Assembly (NCBI RefSeq): GCF_900115205.1
Contig: NZ_FOYQ01000001.1
Span: forward strand, 1,639,240 to 1,703,239
Reading direction: 5' to 3'
From: Robiginitalea myxolifaciens
GTDB lineage: Bacteria > Bacteroidota > Bacteroidia > Flavobacteriales > Flavobacteriaceae
Length of the DNA: 64,000 bases
Positions 24,982-33,861 of this stretch are shown here, in pieces (the stretch's first letter is position 1; every line of letters starts with the position of its first letter). The notes below the pieces were generated by a model, which was given only the letters and a program-made list of their open reading frames with translations, made no database searches and was not told the DNA's origin. Both the position numbers and the translations under genes were made by a program.

Positions 24982-26370
24982 CTAAACCTGGGGGTTTTGC
25001 GTTTCATTTTTAACAAATGTCACAAATTCCCGGCGGTTTCTGATGATTTCATAAATCAACATACCAAAGACAGGCAAGTATTCGATCCACAGCCATAGCG
25101 TAGCTTCTTCCACCTGCGTTCCCGAGTAGGCGGTATAGGAAATCATCACCAGTAAGGACCACAACAATACAAAGCGAAAACGGGTAAACAGGGAAAGGAT
25201 CAGCGGCAGGATGAGGTACCAGGGATGAACCACGGCACTGCTGAAATAATAGATAGCCAGCACGGCAAGGGCACCCGAGAACCAGGTTTTTAACTGGCGC
25301 ATCCTCGGGTGGAAGGTGAGGACAATACAGCTTCCCGCGGTAATCCAGGGGACGATTTCTCCGTACCGTGCAATGAATTCCCATGGCTTCTCTCCCTGGC
25401 GTTCGGCAAACCATTCAAAGACCCGGTAGATCCCCGCATTAAATTCAAAATTGGCGAACCACAATTTCAGGGTAGCCGCATAGTGTTCGGGGAATGCTGC
25501 AAAGTACAAAGGGTAAAGCAACCCCAGCAGGCATAGTCCTGTAATCAAATAGAATCCGACGGCTCGCTTGAAACCCAGTAGGGGTAGCATAAGCGGAAGG
25601 AGCATCAGGGGAATCAGTTTCAGGGCAATGGAAAGGGCAAAAGGAATCGCGGCCAGGACCCACCCAAAACGATGCAGCACAAACAGTGCCAGCACCAGGA
25701 AAAATCCCATGACACCTTCAAAATGTAAATTTCCGGTAAGCTCTATGATGACCAGTGGATTCAGGAAGTACCAGAAGATCATCCAGGACGCCTTATTCAG
25801 CCGGAACAACAAACGCCTTCCAAAGTACAGTAGCCCGATATCGGCGGCCAGAATGAGCAGGCGCATGGCCACAATACTACCCATAACGGTCTTTCCACCC
25901 AGCCAGGTACAAAACGCAAAAAGATATTGATTAAAGGGCGGGTAGTTGCTGTAGTTGCGGGCGCTTAACTCCCCCATACCCTGATACAGGGTTTCGGCTA
26001 CCGGGGCCAGGCTTTCGGGGATCCCCTGGGCCATTATCCCATCAGGAGTGTAGGCGTAGGGATTTAGCCCCGAGTTAAGCAGGATTCCATCCCAGATAAA
26101 ACGATAAAAATCCTGGGACAAATTCGGTTCTGCCATCCAGAAGACCAGACGGAATAAGATTCCGGCAACCACCAGGAAGCGGAAATTCCATTTTTCGAAT
26201 TGGATAAGCTTATAGCAAAGAAAGAACAGGGCCCCAAAGAGCGTAAGCAGTTTCCAGGTATCGCTGCGAACCAGGTTGTGCGCAAACGTTCCATAGAACA
26301 GCAGGCTCAGGAGCAAGAGCAGAATGGAAATCCGGTGCAGGTTCCAGAAGGTCACCAGGGCCCGGGCCAT
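24982..26370 (-). CDS. Polytopic membrane glycosyltransferase (GT-C, mannosyltransferase-like)
   Basis: 462-residue protein with about 11-12 membrane segments, GT-C type, predicted to use a polyprenol-phosphate sugar in the periplasm. The first outer loop carries the acidic motif after helix 3 (SQDFYRFIWDGILLNSGLNP, about residues 95-114), typical of GT-C/GT87-like mannosyltransferases, followed by SNYPPFNQYLF. It follows a CslA-like synthase and a polyprenol-phosphate sugar synthase on the same strand. That order suggests the latter makes its donor. Sugar identity is inferred. Its stop lies only 12 bases from the arg leader promoter. Confidence 0.78.
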   Translation of the reverse strand: MARALVTFWNLHRISILLLLLSLLFYGTFAHNLVRSDTWKLLTLFGALFFLCYKLIQFEKWNFRFLVVAGILFRLVFWMAEPNLSQDFYRFIWDGILLNSGLNPYAYTPDGIMAQGIPESLAPVAETLYQGMGELSARNYSNYPPFNQYLFAFCTWLGGKTVMGSIVAMRLLILAADIGLLYFGRRLLFRLNKASWMIFWYFLNPLVIIELTGNLHFEGVMGFFLVLALFVLHRFGWVLAAIPFALSIALKLIPLMLLPLMLPLLGFKRAVGFYLITGLCLLGLLYPLYFAAFPEHYAATLKLWFANFEFNAGIYRVFEWFAERQGEKPWEFIARYGEIVPWITAGSCIVLTFHPRMRQLKTWFSGALAVLAIYYFSSAVVHPWYLILPLILSLFTRFRFVLLWSLLVMISYTAYSGTQVEEATLWLWIEYLPVFGMLIYEIIRNRREFVTFVKNETQNPQV

Positions 26371-26431
26371 AGGTGTTTGGTTTGGTTACTCCTGCAATTA
26401 ACTAAAAAAATTCAGGAAATCCGTGTGCCGA

Positions 26432-27916
26432 TCAGGCCTTCGCGGTAAGGGACTTGAAAAAGACGAAACCGAAGCCGAGGAACAACATGAAGTGGAATGG
26501 GAACAAACCAAAATCATTCAGCGGAATGGCACTGTACATCCCAAAGAGGAAGTATACCATCAGGGCAAACTCCAGCACCATATTCGGACTGAGTTTTTTG
26601 GTCAGGTATTTATTGCCTTTCCAGCTATCGGCCAGGTTATTGATATTGAACTTCGGCGTCCTGACGAACTCAGAGCGTTTTCCCATATGCCCTTCCAGGA
26701 CAGCTACGGTGTTGTGCAGCGAGAAGCCCAGGGCAACAGAGAAGAATGTGAAGAACAATTTGATGTAGTCTACAAAGTTATCCAGGCTGCTTCCCTGAAT
26801 ACTTTTGTAGGTAAACCAGTAGCAGACAAACAGGATAATGGTGCTGACAATAAAGAAGCTGGTAACCTCAAATACCCAGTCGAGGTGACCGTAAATATTC
26901 TTGATATACAACATGGGGATGCTCAGCAGGGCAACGATAAATACACAGAGGAACATGGTGCTGTTGAGCAGGTGCATGACCCCGTGGAATTTTGTCTTGA
27001 ACGGAATGTTTTTCGCGCGGATTACGCTTTGAACCGTCTTGCGGAAGTTTTCGGCCCCACCTTTGTTCCAGCGGAATTGCTGGGAGCGGGCGGCGGAAAT
27101 AACTACCGGTAATTCTGCAGGGGTTTCCACATCCTCAAGGTACTTGAATTTCCAGTTCTTTAACTGGGCGCGGTAACTCAGGTCGAGATCTTCGGTGAGG
27201 GTATCACCCTCCCAGTTCCCGGCATCGAAGATGCAGGTCTTCCTCCAGATTCCGGCGGTACCGTTAAAGTTGATGAAGTGTCCTTTGGAATTACGTCCGA
27301 CCTGTTCCAGGGTAAAGTGGGCGTCCAGGGCAAACGCCTGGATCTTGGTCAGGGTGGAGTAGTCGCGGTTGATATGACCCCAGCGGGTTTGAACCACTCC
27401 GATTTCCTCATCCTTGAAATAGGGAACGGTTTTCTTAAGCCAGTCTTTTCCAGGGAGGAAGTCGGCATCGAAAATAGCGATGAATTCCCCCTTGGCGATT
27501 TCGAGCCCTTCTTTGAGTGCTCCAGCCTTGAATCCTTCGCGATTTTCACGACGTATATGTTTAATGTCCAGGCCGGTTTTAGCGAGTTCCTCGATCATCG
27601 TTGCAGTCTGGTGGACGGAATCGTCCGTAGAGTCGTCGAGGACCTGGATTTCAAGCTTGCTTTTTGGATATTCGATCTGGGCGATATTCTCCAGCAAACG
27701 CTCCACCACATACTCCTCATTATAAATAGGAAGCTGTATGGTAACGAATGGAATTTCTTTGGGATCCAGCAAGTTGAATTTAGGCGCTTCCTGGTTGCTG
27801 CGTTTGTGCCCCAGGTAGTTCAGGAGCAGGTTTAGCTGCGAGAGGCTATAGAAGAAAATCAAGAGCAGCGCAAGGCTGTAAACTGCAATGATAATGTAGG
27901 CAATAGTTAGTCCCAT
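26432..27916 (-). CDS. Processive GT2 synthase resembling CslA (beta-mannan synthase-like)
   Basis: 494-residue inner-membrane family 2 glycosyltransferase. One N-terminal TM (about 5-25), cytosolic GT-A domain with QVLDDSTD (91-98), FDADF (149-153), TEDLDL (241-246) and the processive-enzyme motif QQFRW (279-283), then about four C-terminal TM. These motifs together with FNGTAGIWR (218-225) and ELP..ARSQQFRW resemble plant CslA/CslC glucomannan synthases more closely than BcsA. No PilZ domain is present. Product is probably a beta-linked hexan such as mannan or glucomannan; cellulose-like glucan is the alternative. Ends one base before the next gene's end region in a tight operon. Confidence 0.82.
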   Translation of the reverse strand: MGLTIAYIIIAVYSLALLLIFFYSLSQLNLLLNYLGHKRSNQEAPKFNLLDPKEIPFVTIQLPIYNEEYVVERLLENIAQIEYPKSKLEIQVLDDSTDDSVHQTATMIEELAKTGLDIKHIRRENREGFKAGALKEGLEIAKGEFIAIFDADFLPGKDWLKKTVPYFKDEEIGVVQTRWGHINRDYSTLTKIQAFALDAHFTLEQVGRNSKGHFINFNGTAGIWRKTCIFDAGNWEGDTLTEDLDLSYRAQLKNWKFKYLEDVETPAELPVVISAARSQQFRWNKGGAENFRKTVQSVIRAKNIPFKTKFHGVMHLLNSTMFLCVFIVALLSIPMLYIKNIYGHLDWVFEVTSFFIVSTIILFVCYWFTYKSIQGSSLDNFVDYIKLFFTFFSVALGFSLHNTVAVLEGHMGKRSEFVRTPKFNINNLADSWKGNKYLTKKLSPNMVLEFALMVYFLFGMYSAIPLNDFGLFPFHFMLFLGFGFVFFKSLTAKA

Positions 27917-27917
27917 A

Positions 27918-28610
27918 TTAGCTAAAACTGTGTTTGAAAATCCAACCCAGGATTTTTATGCCCGCAAATATACTACCTTTTATGGTTCCGGATACCTTCG
28001 AGACTCCAATTCTTTTTTTGTAACGCACTGGTACTTCGGTATATCGCAGCTTCTTTCGCAGGGCTTTTAGCTGCATTTCCACTGTCCAGCCGTATGTTTT
28101 GTCTTCCATTTCCAGAGACTGCAAGGCGTCGAATTGAATCGCCCTGAAAGGTCCCAGGTCGGTATATTTTGCCCGATACAACAAACGCATCAGGGAAGTT
28201 GCCAACCAATTGCCGAAAATTTGCTGGGGCGTCATGGATCCGGGTTCACGCAGTTCTTTGCGGCGCGCTCCGATCACCATTTCGGCCTCTCCGGCAAGGA
28301 CAGGTCCTGCAACCTTGGGCAACTCTTCGGGGTAATCCGAATAGTCCCCATCCATAAATACGATAATATCATGGGGTTTGGATTTTTTGGCGAAATATTC
28401 TATCCCGGTTAGACAGGCGTATCCGTAACCGCGATTCCCTTCGCTGAGCACCGTGGCCCCTCCAGCTCGCGCTTTGGCAGTAGTTTGGTCTGAGGAATCG
28501 TTATCCACTACAACCGTTTCGGTAACCAGTTCCGGAATTTCCGCCAGAACTTTTCCAATGGAATCCTCCTCGTTGTGAGCAGGGATAATGAGGTAAATTT
28601 TTGAACGCAT
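27918..28610 (-). CDS. Family 2 glycosyltransferase, polyprenol-phosphate sugar synthase type (DPM1-like)
   Basis: 230-residue cytosolic GT-A enzyme without C-terminal TM helices: IIPAHNEEDSIGKVLAEI at the N-terminus, VVDNDSSDQT, and the DXD-type FMDGDYSDYPEEL at about residues 88-100, as in dolichyl/undecaprenyl-phosphate mannose or glucose synthases. It would make the lipid-linked donor for the polytopic mannosyltransferase two genes downstream. Begins 8 bases after the Fe-S protein gene stop and ends 1 base before the CslA-like gene. Confidence 0.85.
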   Translation of the reverse strand: MRSKIYLIIPAHNEEDSIGKVLAEIPELVTETVVVDNDSSDQTTAKARAGGATVLSEGNRGYGYACLTGIEYFAKKSKPHDIIVFMDGDYSDYPEELPKVAGPVLAGEAEMVIGARRKELREPGSMTPQQIFGNWLATSLMRLLYRAKYTDLGPFRAIQFDALQSLEMEDKTYGWTVEMQLKALRKKLRYTEVPVRYKKRIGVSKVSGTIKGSIFAGIKILGWIFKHSFS

Positions 28611-28618
28611 TGGCGCCT

Positions 28619-30202
28619 TTAGGAGGATTTGTTTACGTATTCCATCAGGTCTACATCATTGCCCAATAATACTTCTGTGGGATTAATGCGACCCTCCAGG
28701 GGGCCGTTTTCAAGGCGTAATACCCCGCGCGGGCAAACCGCCGAACAGATACCACAGCCTACACAACTTGCCCTTACAATGTTTTCGCCCTTTTGTGCAT
28801 AGGCGCGAACATCGATACCCATTTCGCAATAGGCCGAACAGTTCCCGCAACTGATGCATTGCCCGCCGTTGGTCGTGATCCGGAATCGGGAAAAGAGGCG
28901 TTGCTGTAATCCCATAATGGCTGCCATAGGGCATCCAAAACGGCACCAAACGCGGCTGCCGAAAATGGGGTAGAAGCCCGTGCCGATTACTCCTGAGAAC
29001 ACGCTTCCAATCAGGAAACTGTACGATTTTCTCAGGCTTTCAGACTTAAAGAGGAAGACATGTCCGGAGTCGCTTAGGAAATGGAAGGCGATCAGGCCCA
29101 TGATAATCACCATATACCCGATTGCCCCGTAGCGGGCATCTTTTTTGAGTTGCTCCCGTCGGTAGATCATGATCCAGGCAAAAACCAGGGTAAGCAGGCC
29201 GGCAACACCCAGCAGGAACTGGGATTTACTCAGCCAGTATTTGGAATTGTCCGGGCCCAGGTAGGAATAAATGACCGCTGTGGTCATCAACACCACAAAT
29301 ACGAGTACGGAATGAACCACCCACCGTTCAACTTTCCAGGCAAACTTGCTTTTGTCGCTCAGCTGGCGGAAGGAGTCTCCGGCGGTTTCGGCCAGGGCAC
29401 CACATCCGCAAACCCAGGAGCAGTACCAGCGTTTCCCGTAGAAATACGTCAGAATAGGAGTGATCACCAAAATGGAGAGTATCCCGAAAATGAGCATGGC
29501 CAGGCCCAGGTTCCCGTTTTCGATAAAGGCATTAATCCGATAGCGTTCGAAGTTGTAATAGTTCAGGGGCCATACATTCTTTAGATCATAATAGGGCAGG
29601 TCGCCATTGAGGCGTGCCATAATTTCCGGAATCAGAAAGGCAAAGCAAAGCTGAAAGAACATAACGCTGCATGTGCGAATGATTTCGTAGCGGTTATGCC
29701 GGTACTTCCAGATGAATTTGGCGCCAAAGGCCAGGATGGCCAGGGTGTATAAACTACCGTAGACAAACCATTGGCTGGCCGGGTTGCCACTCAACGCCCG
29801 GCTCAGGGGATCAAAAAGTGCAATCAGACCCCGGTTAGGCCCGTCGGAAACCAGCCCGAGGTACTCCGGATAGAAATAAAGTACGATGTAGAAACCGGTG
29901 AGGACGATGCCGAGGCCCCAGGCCCAGATGCCCCTGCCGGAAATAGACTTAAAGAGGACCCCATTGTTTTTGATTCCTTTGGGCAAGCCCTTGTAGGCTG
30001 CAGCTGAAAACCAAAGTGTCCCAATAAAAATCAGGGTCAGGGAAGCGGTTAACCAAACGGCCGGGTTTGGAATATCGATTCCAAAAAGGGCCAGCGCAAA
30101 GATGAAAAGTCCGCAAAATCCAAGTAACACTGCCAGGCGCTGCGAGGTATTCAGGGCCTTGGGCGGCCCTCCGGCCAGGGAAAGTGATGCTGTTGTATTC
30201 AT
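28619..30202 (-). CDS. Membrane-bound 4Fe-4S protein, NapH/NosR/CcoG-like
   Basis: 527-residue polytopic membrane protein with Cys clusters of the NapH/NosR/CcoG group: CSWVCGCG at about residue 260, CRFGCP at about 420, and two classical ferredoxin motifs, CISCGNC..CEMG at about 450 and CVGCGIC..CPRG at about 480. Predicted to relay electrons between a soluble donor and the membrane. Immediately upstream is an NAD(P)/FAD-type oxidoreductase, a natural partner. No nitrous oxide, nitrate or cytochrome oxidase assembly genes are nearby, so the classic roles are not supported here. Cotranscribed with glycosyltransferases. Confidence 0.85.
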   Translation of the reverse strand: MNTTASLSLAGGPPKALNTSQRLAVLLGFCGLFIFALALFGIDIPNPAVWLTASLTLIFIGTLWFSAAAYKGLPKGIKNNGVLFKSISGRGIWAWGLGIVLTGFYIVLYFYPEYLGLVSDGPNRGLIALFDPLSRALSGNPASQWFVYGSLYTLAILAFGAKFIWKYRHNRYEIIRTCSVMFFQLCFAFLIPEIMARLNGDLPYYDLKNVWPLNYYNFERYRINAFIENGNLGLAMLIFGILSILVITPILTYFYGKRWYCSWVCGCGALAETAGDSFRQLSDKSKFAWKVERWVVHSVLVFVVLMTTAVIYSYLGPDNSKYWLSKSQFLLGVAGLLTLVFAWIMIYRREQLKKDARYGAIGYMVIIMGLIAFHFLSDSGHVFLFKSESLRKSYSFLIGSVFSGVIGTGFYPIFGSRVWCRFGCPMAAIMGLQQRLFSRFRITTNGGQCISCGNCSAYCEMGIDVRAYAQKGENIVRASCVGCGICSAVCPRGVLRLENGPLEGRINPTEVLLGNDVDLMEYVNKSS

Positions 30203-30209
30203 GGTTGGT

Positions 30210-31532
30210 TTAGTTTTGAGTTAATTCCTGGGCAGTATGTTTTGATAAATGTTGCTGGAAGGCTTTTTGAATTTCCGGATAGTAGGTTCGGTAGAATTCC
30301 GGATCAAAATGTGCCTGGGGCAGATTAGCCATTACCGTTTCGGCCGAAGCTCCGGCACTAAGCCAGGCATCGAAAGTTTCATGCCTTAGCCGCATTCCAA
30401 AATTATTTAGTCCCAGAAATTTTCCACTGGCCTTATCATAGGCCATGGTCAGGCATATTTTTTCACTCGGGTGCCTCCAGTGGAAGTGGGCTTCCTCCTC
30501 AGATTTGTTGCGTTCACTGAAGACCCATCCATAAGTCTGATATTCGATATCCAGGAATTTGGCCGAATTAAACCAATGCCCCGGATTGTATTGTCGCCTG
30601 TTCCCGCAAAGGGTCTGAGCTACGGTTTCCCCCATCATGCGCCCGGTATACCAAACCGCTTCTACTGCTCGTCGGTTTCCGATCGCCTCCCGTTGCTGAG
30701 CGCAATCCCCAATGGCATAGATGTCCGGGAGATTGGTCTCCAGAAACCGGTTCACCAAAACCCCTTTGTCCGTTTCGATGCCACTGCCCTCCAGAAACCC
30801 GATATTGGGTCGCACTCCGGCGGTTAGCCCTACCAGGTCGCATTCAATGGTTTCCCCTTTGTCGGTTACCACAGCTCGGGCTCGTCCGTTTTCGTCGGCG
30901 AGGATCTCCGTGAGGTTGGTGCTCAGGTGTAAATCAATGTGGTGTTCCCGAATGTGCTCATTGATCATGGCCGATTCTCCGGCGGGCAACACCCCATTCC
31001 AGAAACTGGATTCCCGGACCAGGAAGGTTACCGGGATATCCCGGGTGGTGAGCATTTCGGCCAGTTCTATCCCAATAAGTCCGCCTCCGACAATGACGGC
31101 GCGTTTGCATACTTTATTATTGGGGGCATTCTCCTCCAGGGCATCCAGGTCCTGCTTGGAATACAATCCCTGTACCCCATCGAGATCCTGTCCCGGCCAA
31201 CCAAACTTATTGGGCTGAGAACCGGTGGCAATGATCAAAGCGTCATAGCTCAGGCTTCCCCCACCTTCGAACTCCAGTGTTTTTTTATCAGGGACTACCC
31301 GGCTCACCCGGGCGTTTTTGAGGCCGATGCGGTTCTTTTTCCAAAAATGGTTCTCGTAGGGTTTGGTCTGCTCGTAAGTAAGGTGCCCCATATAGATATA
31401 CATCAGGGCGGTACGGGAGAAGAAGTGATCGGTTTCTGCTGAAATCAGGGTGATTTCGTGGTCTGAATTTTTTCGGATATGCCGGGCGGCAGTAACCCCG
31501 GAAATTCCATTTCCAATGATGGCTATATGCAT
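30210..31532 (-). CDS. FAD/NAD(P)-binding pyridine nucleotide-disulfide-type oxidoreductase
   Basis: 440-residue cytoplasmic flavoprotein starting MHIAIIGNGISGVTAA (FAD Rossmann motif). A second dinucleotide motif, VIVGGGLIGIELAEML, sits at about residues 143-158, and DIYAIGDCAQQ near 280 is the FAD signature. It resembles the FAD domain of NirB-like and rubredoxin reductase-like enzymes, with an unusual C-terminal region of about 130 residues. No redox-active CxxC. The frame is open for 155 codons upstream, but that extension would run through the divergent GH113-like gene, so I take ATG at 31532. First gene of a five-gene operon; likely electron donor to the Fe-S protein. Confidence 0.85.
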   Translation of the reverse strand: MHIAIIGNGISGVTAARHIRKNSDHEITLISAETDHFFSRTALMYIYMGHLTYEQTKPYENHFWKKNRIGLKNARVSRVVPDKKTLEFEGGGSLSYDALIIATGSQPNKFGWPGQDLDGVQGLYSKQDLDALEENAPNNKVCKRAVIVGGGLIGIELAEMLTTRDIPVTFLVRESSFWNGVLPAGESAMINEHIREHHIDLHLSTNLTEILADENGRARAVVTDKGETIECDLVGLTAGVRPNIGFLEGSGIETDKGVLVNRFLETNLPDIYAIGDCAQQREAIGNRRAVEAVWYTGRMMGETVAQTLCGNRRQYNPGHWFNSAKFLDIEYQTYGWVFSERNKSEEEAHFHWRHPSEKICLTMAYDKASGKFLGLNNFGMRLRHETFDAWLSAGASAETVMANLPQAHFDPEFYRTYYPEIQKAFQQHLSKHTAQELTQN

Positions 31533-31625
31533 AATTGGCGGTTTGTTTTTGGGTTGGTCGGAAAAAAGATACGAACTTATCAGGGCGGAGGGTAAATTCT
31601 CATAAATATTTATCTTTAAGCAGCT

Positions 31626-32648
31626 ATGACATCCTTCCTGAAGTATACTTTTGGACTGCTCGCTGCCACCCTGGTAGCGGGCTGTGCTGCCCAGCAAGCC
31701 CCGATTGACCGGGTGAACGGAGTGAGCTTTGTCGCCTCCCGGGAGCCTGCCACCCAGGCCCATGTAAACTCCATGCTGGCAGTCAATGCCGATTTTGCCG
31801 CGGTCATGCCATTCGGATTTATCCGCGAACCCAACGACCCGGAAATCATTTTCGACACCGATCGGCAATGGTTTGGCGAAACCCGTAAGGGGGCCAAGCA
31901 GTATTCCAAACTGTTGCAGGAAAACAAGGTAAGGATCATGATTAAGCCGCAATTGTGGATCTGGAGGGGAATCTTTACCGGGGATTTGGAGATGCAAACC
32001 GAAGAAGACTGGGTGCGGTTAGAAGCGCAGTATCGGGATTTCATTCTCAACTATGCCGCCCTGGCCGAAGAGGTCGATGCGGAAATCTTTTGTATCGGCA
32101 CGGAACTGGAGGAATTCGTGGCCGCCCGCCCGGAGTACTGGGATAACCTGATTGCAGAAATTCGGGGAATATATTCCGGAAAACTTACCTATGCGGCCAA
32201 CTGGGATGAATATCCGCGGACACCATTTTGGGCGAAGTTGGATTATATCGGGTTGGATGCCTATTTCCCCCTGTCCGAAGCCCGGGATCCCGATGTAGAA
32301 GAATTGCGGGCGGGATGGCAGCGTTGGAAAACGGATATCAAGACCCTTTCTGATTCCATTGCCCGTCCGGTTTTGTTTACGGAATACGGGTACCGCTCCA
32401 TGGATTATACCGCTGAGAAACCCTGGCTCGTTGACAGCGAAAATCAACGGGTAAACCTCGAGGCACAAGCCAATGCGATGACTGCCCTTTTTCAGGAGTT
32501 TTGGTCGGAACCCTGGTTTGCCGGGGGGTTCGTGTGGAAATGGTTTATACACCATCCCATGTCGGGGGGTCCGGATAATAACCGGTTTACCCCGCAGAAT
32601 AAGCCCGCAGAGGGAGTCATCCGCCAATTTTATCGCCAGGCAAACTAA
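31626..32648 (+). CDS. GH113-like glycoside hydrolase lipoprotein (beta-mannanase family)
   Basis: 340-residue lipoprotein: signal ending LVAGC (Cys20), then a TIM barrel of the GH113 type, whose characterised members are endo-beta-1,4-mannanases. Candidate catalytic residues are Glu160 in CIGTELEEF (acid/base) and Glu253 in LFTEYGYRS (nucleophile), with aromatic binding residues in IKPQLWIW and WKWF. It is divergent from the operon holding the CslA-like synthase, with a 93-base shared control region. Polysaccharide synthase systems often carry a matched hydrolase (BcsZ, AlgL), so a trimming or quality-control role is plausible. A TATCTTTA near-consensus -7 box lies at 31611-31618. Confidence 0.75.
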   Translation: MTSFLKYTFGLLAATLVAGCAAQQAPIDRVNGVSFVASREPATQAHVNSMLAVNADFAAVMPFGFIREPNDPEIIFDTDRQWFGETRKGAKQYSKLLQENKVRIMIKPQLWIWRGIFTGDLEMQTEEDWVRLEAQYRDFILNYAALAEEVDAEIFCIGTELEEFVAARPEYWDNLIAEIRGIYSGKLTYAANWDEYPRTPFWAKLDYIGLDAYFPLSEARDPDVEELRAGWQRWKTDIKTLSDSIARPVLFTEYGYRSMDYTAEKPWLVDSENQRVNLEAQANAMTALFQEFWSEPWFAGGFVWKWFIHHPMSGGPDNNRFTPQNKPAEGVIRQFYRQAN

Positions 32649-32709
32649 GCCTTCTTGATTTGTTGCATTTCGGCAAGTTTTTTGATAACCTTTGTAAAAC
32701 GGTCATCGA

Positions 32710-33861
32710 ATGGTGCGCCCCTTCATCCTTTTATTTCTTGCCTGTTTTCTGGCATTCCCGGCCTTCTCCCAGGAAGCTGAGCATTCGGACAGTCTCTTAT
32801 TGGCAGTAGCTTCTCCTGGAGATGGCGCGTACTCTTTGCTCCGCAAACACGGGATCAACCCTGGGGAATTCCTGACAGCATTTATGGAGATCAATGCCCA
32901 GAAATTGGGCGAGGATGGACAACTCAGCGCAGGAACTACCTATTTTCTCCCGGTAACGGAATCCGGGGATCCGGTACTTGCATCGGGACCAGCTCCGCCT
33001 GAGGTTGTACCTGCCGTTACTCCTGAAGACCAGCCTGAAGAGGAGCCAAAAGACGAAGCTGAAGACGTGGCTTCTGGGTCGGAGCCAGATGTTACTGCTT
33101 CAGCCCCGGAGGAAGAAGGGGAAATCTATGAAATTTTCGGACCGGAATACGAACGGGTGAGCCCGGAAAGTAAGCGCCTGGAAGGGACGGTTTATTACCT
33201 GGTATCCGGGCATGGTGGTCCGGATCCCGGGGCAATGACTAAATACGGGGGAAAGGCTATTGCCGAGGACGAATACGCCTACGACATTACCCTGAGGCTG
33301 GGGCGCTATTTGCTTTCGCACGGGGCTATGGTCTATATCATTATCCGGGACCCCGACGACGGCATTCGCGATGAGCGCATCCTCCCTATTGACCACGACG
33401 AAGTAGCCTACCCGGATAAGCGCATTCCCCTGAACCAACTGGCGCGCCTGAAGCAGCGCACCGAAGCAGTTAATAAATTATATGCCAAGCATCGCGGGAA
33501 GCACCAGCGCCTGATCGTTACCCATGTAGACAGTCGAAGCAGCGGACAGAATATCGATGTGTTTTTCTATCACCATGAGAAAAGTACCCAGGGAAAGCGT
33601 CTGGCGGAACACATCCATAAAACCTTCCAGCAAAAGTACGCGTACTACCAACCGAATCGTAAATACAACGGTACCTTCAAGGATCGCAGCAATCTCTATG
33701 TGGTCAAGAACACCCATCCACCCACCGCCTTCATTGAAGTCGGGAATATCAGCAACAAGAAGGATCAGCGTCGTATCCTGGATCCCGACAACCGCCAGGC
33801 CCTGGCCAATTGGATCTGCGAAGGAATACTTACGGACTACGAGTCTAGGAAGAAGGACTGA
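32710..33861 (+). CDS. N-acetylmuramoyl-L-alanine amidase with LysM-like N-terminal domain
   Basis: Cleaves the amide between muramic acid and the stem peptide during cell separation or wall turnover. 383 aa: signal peptide (1-20, ending AFSQ), a LysM-like segment (about 30-80), an acidic Pro/Glu-rich linker (about 90-140), and an Amidase_3 domain. Zinc ligands are expected in SGHGGPDPGA, EDEYAYD and VTHVDSR, and the catalytic Glu in FIEVGNISN. Its last 17 bases overlap the 3' end of the convergent glycosyltransferase gene. The peptidoglycan-binding domain at the N- rather than C-terminus is usual in Bacteroidota. Confidence 0.87.
   Translation: MVRPFILLFLACFLAFPAFSQEAEHSDSLLLAVASPGDGAYSLLRKHGINPGEFLTAFMEINAQKLGEDGQLSAGTTYFLPVTESGDPVLASGPAPPEVVPAVTPEDQPEEEPKDEAEDVASGSEPDVTASAPEEEGEIYEIFGPEYERVSPESKRLEGTVYYLVSGHGGPDPGAMTKYGGKAIAEDEYAYDITLRLGRYLLSHGAMVYIIIRDPDDGIRDERILPIDHDEVAYPDKRIPLNQLARLKQRTEAVNKLYAKHRGKHQRLIVTHVDSRSSGQNIDVFFYHHEKSTQGKRLAEHIHKTFQQKYAYYQPNRKYNGTFKDRSNLYVVKNTHPPTAFIEVGNISNKKDQRRILDPDNRQALANWICEGILTDYESRKKD

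Noticed and set aside
31533-31997. N-terminal extension of the FAD oxidoreductase
   Set aside because: Would overlap the divergent GH113-like gene and precede the natural Rossmann start at 31532.
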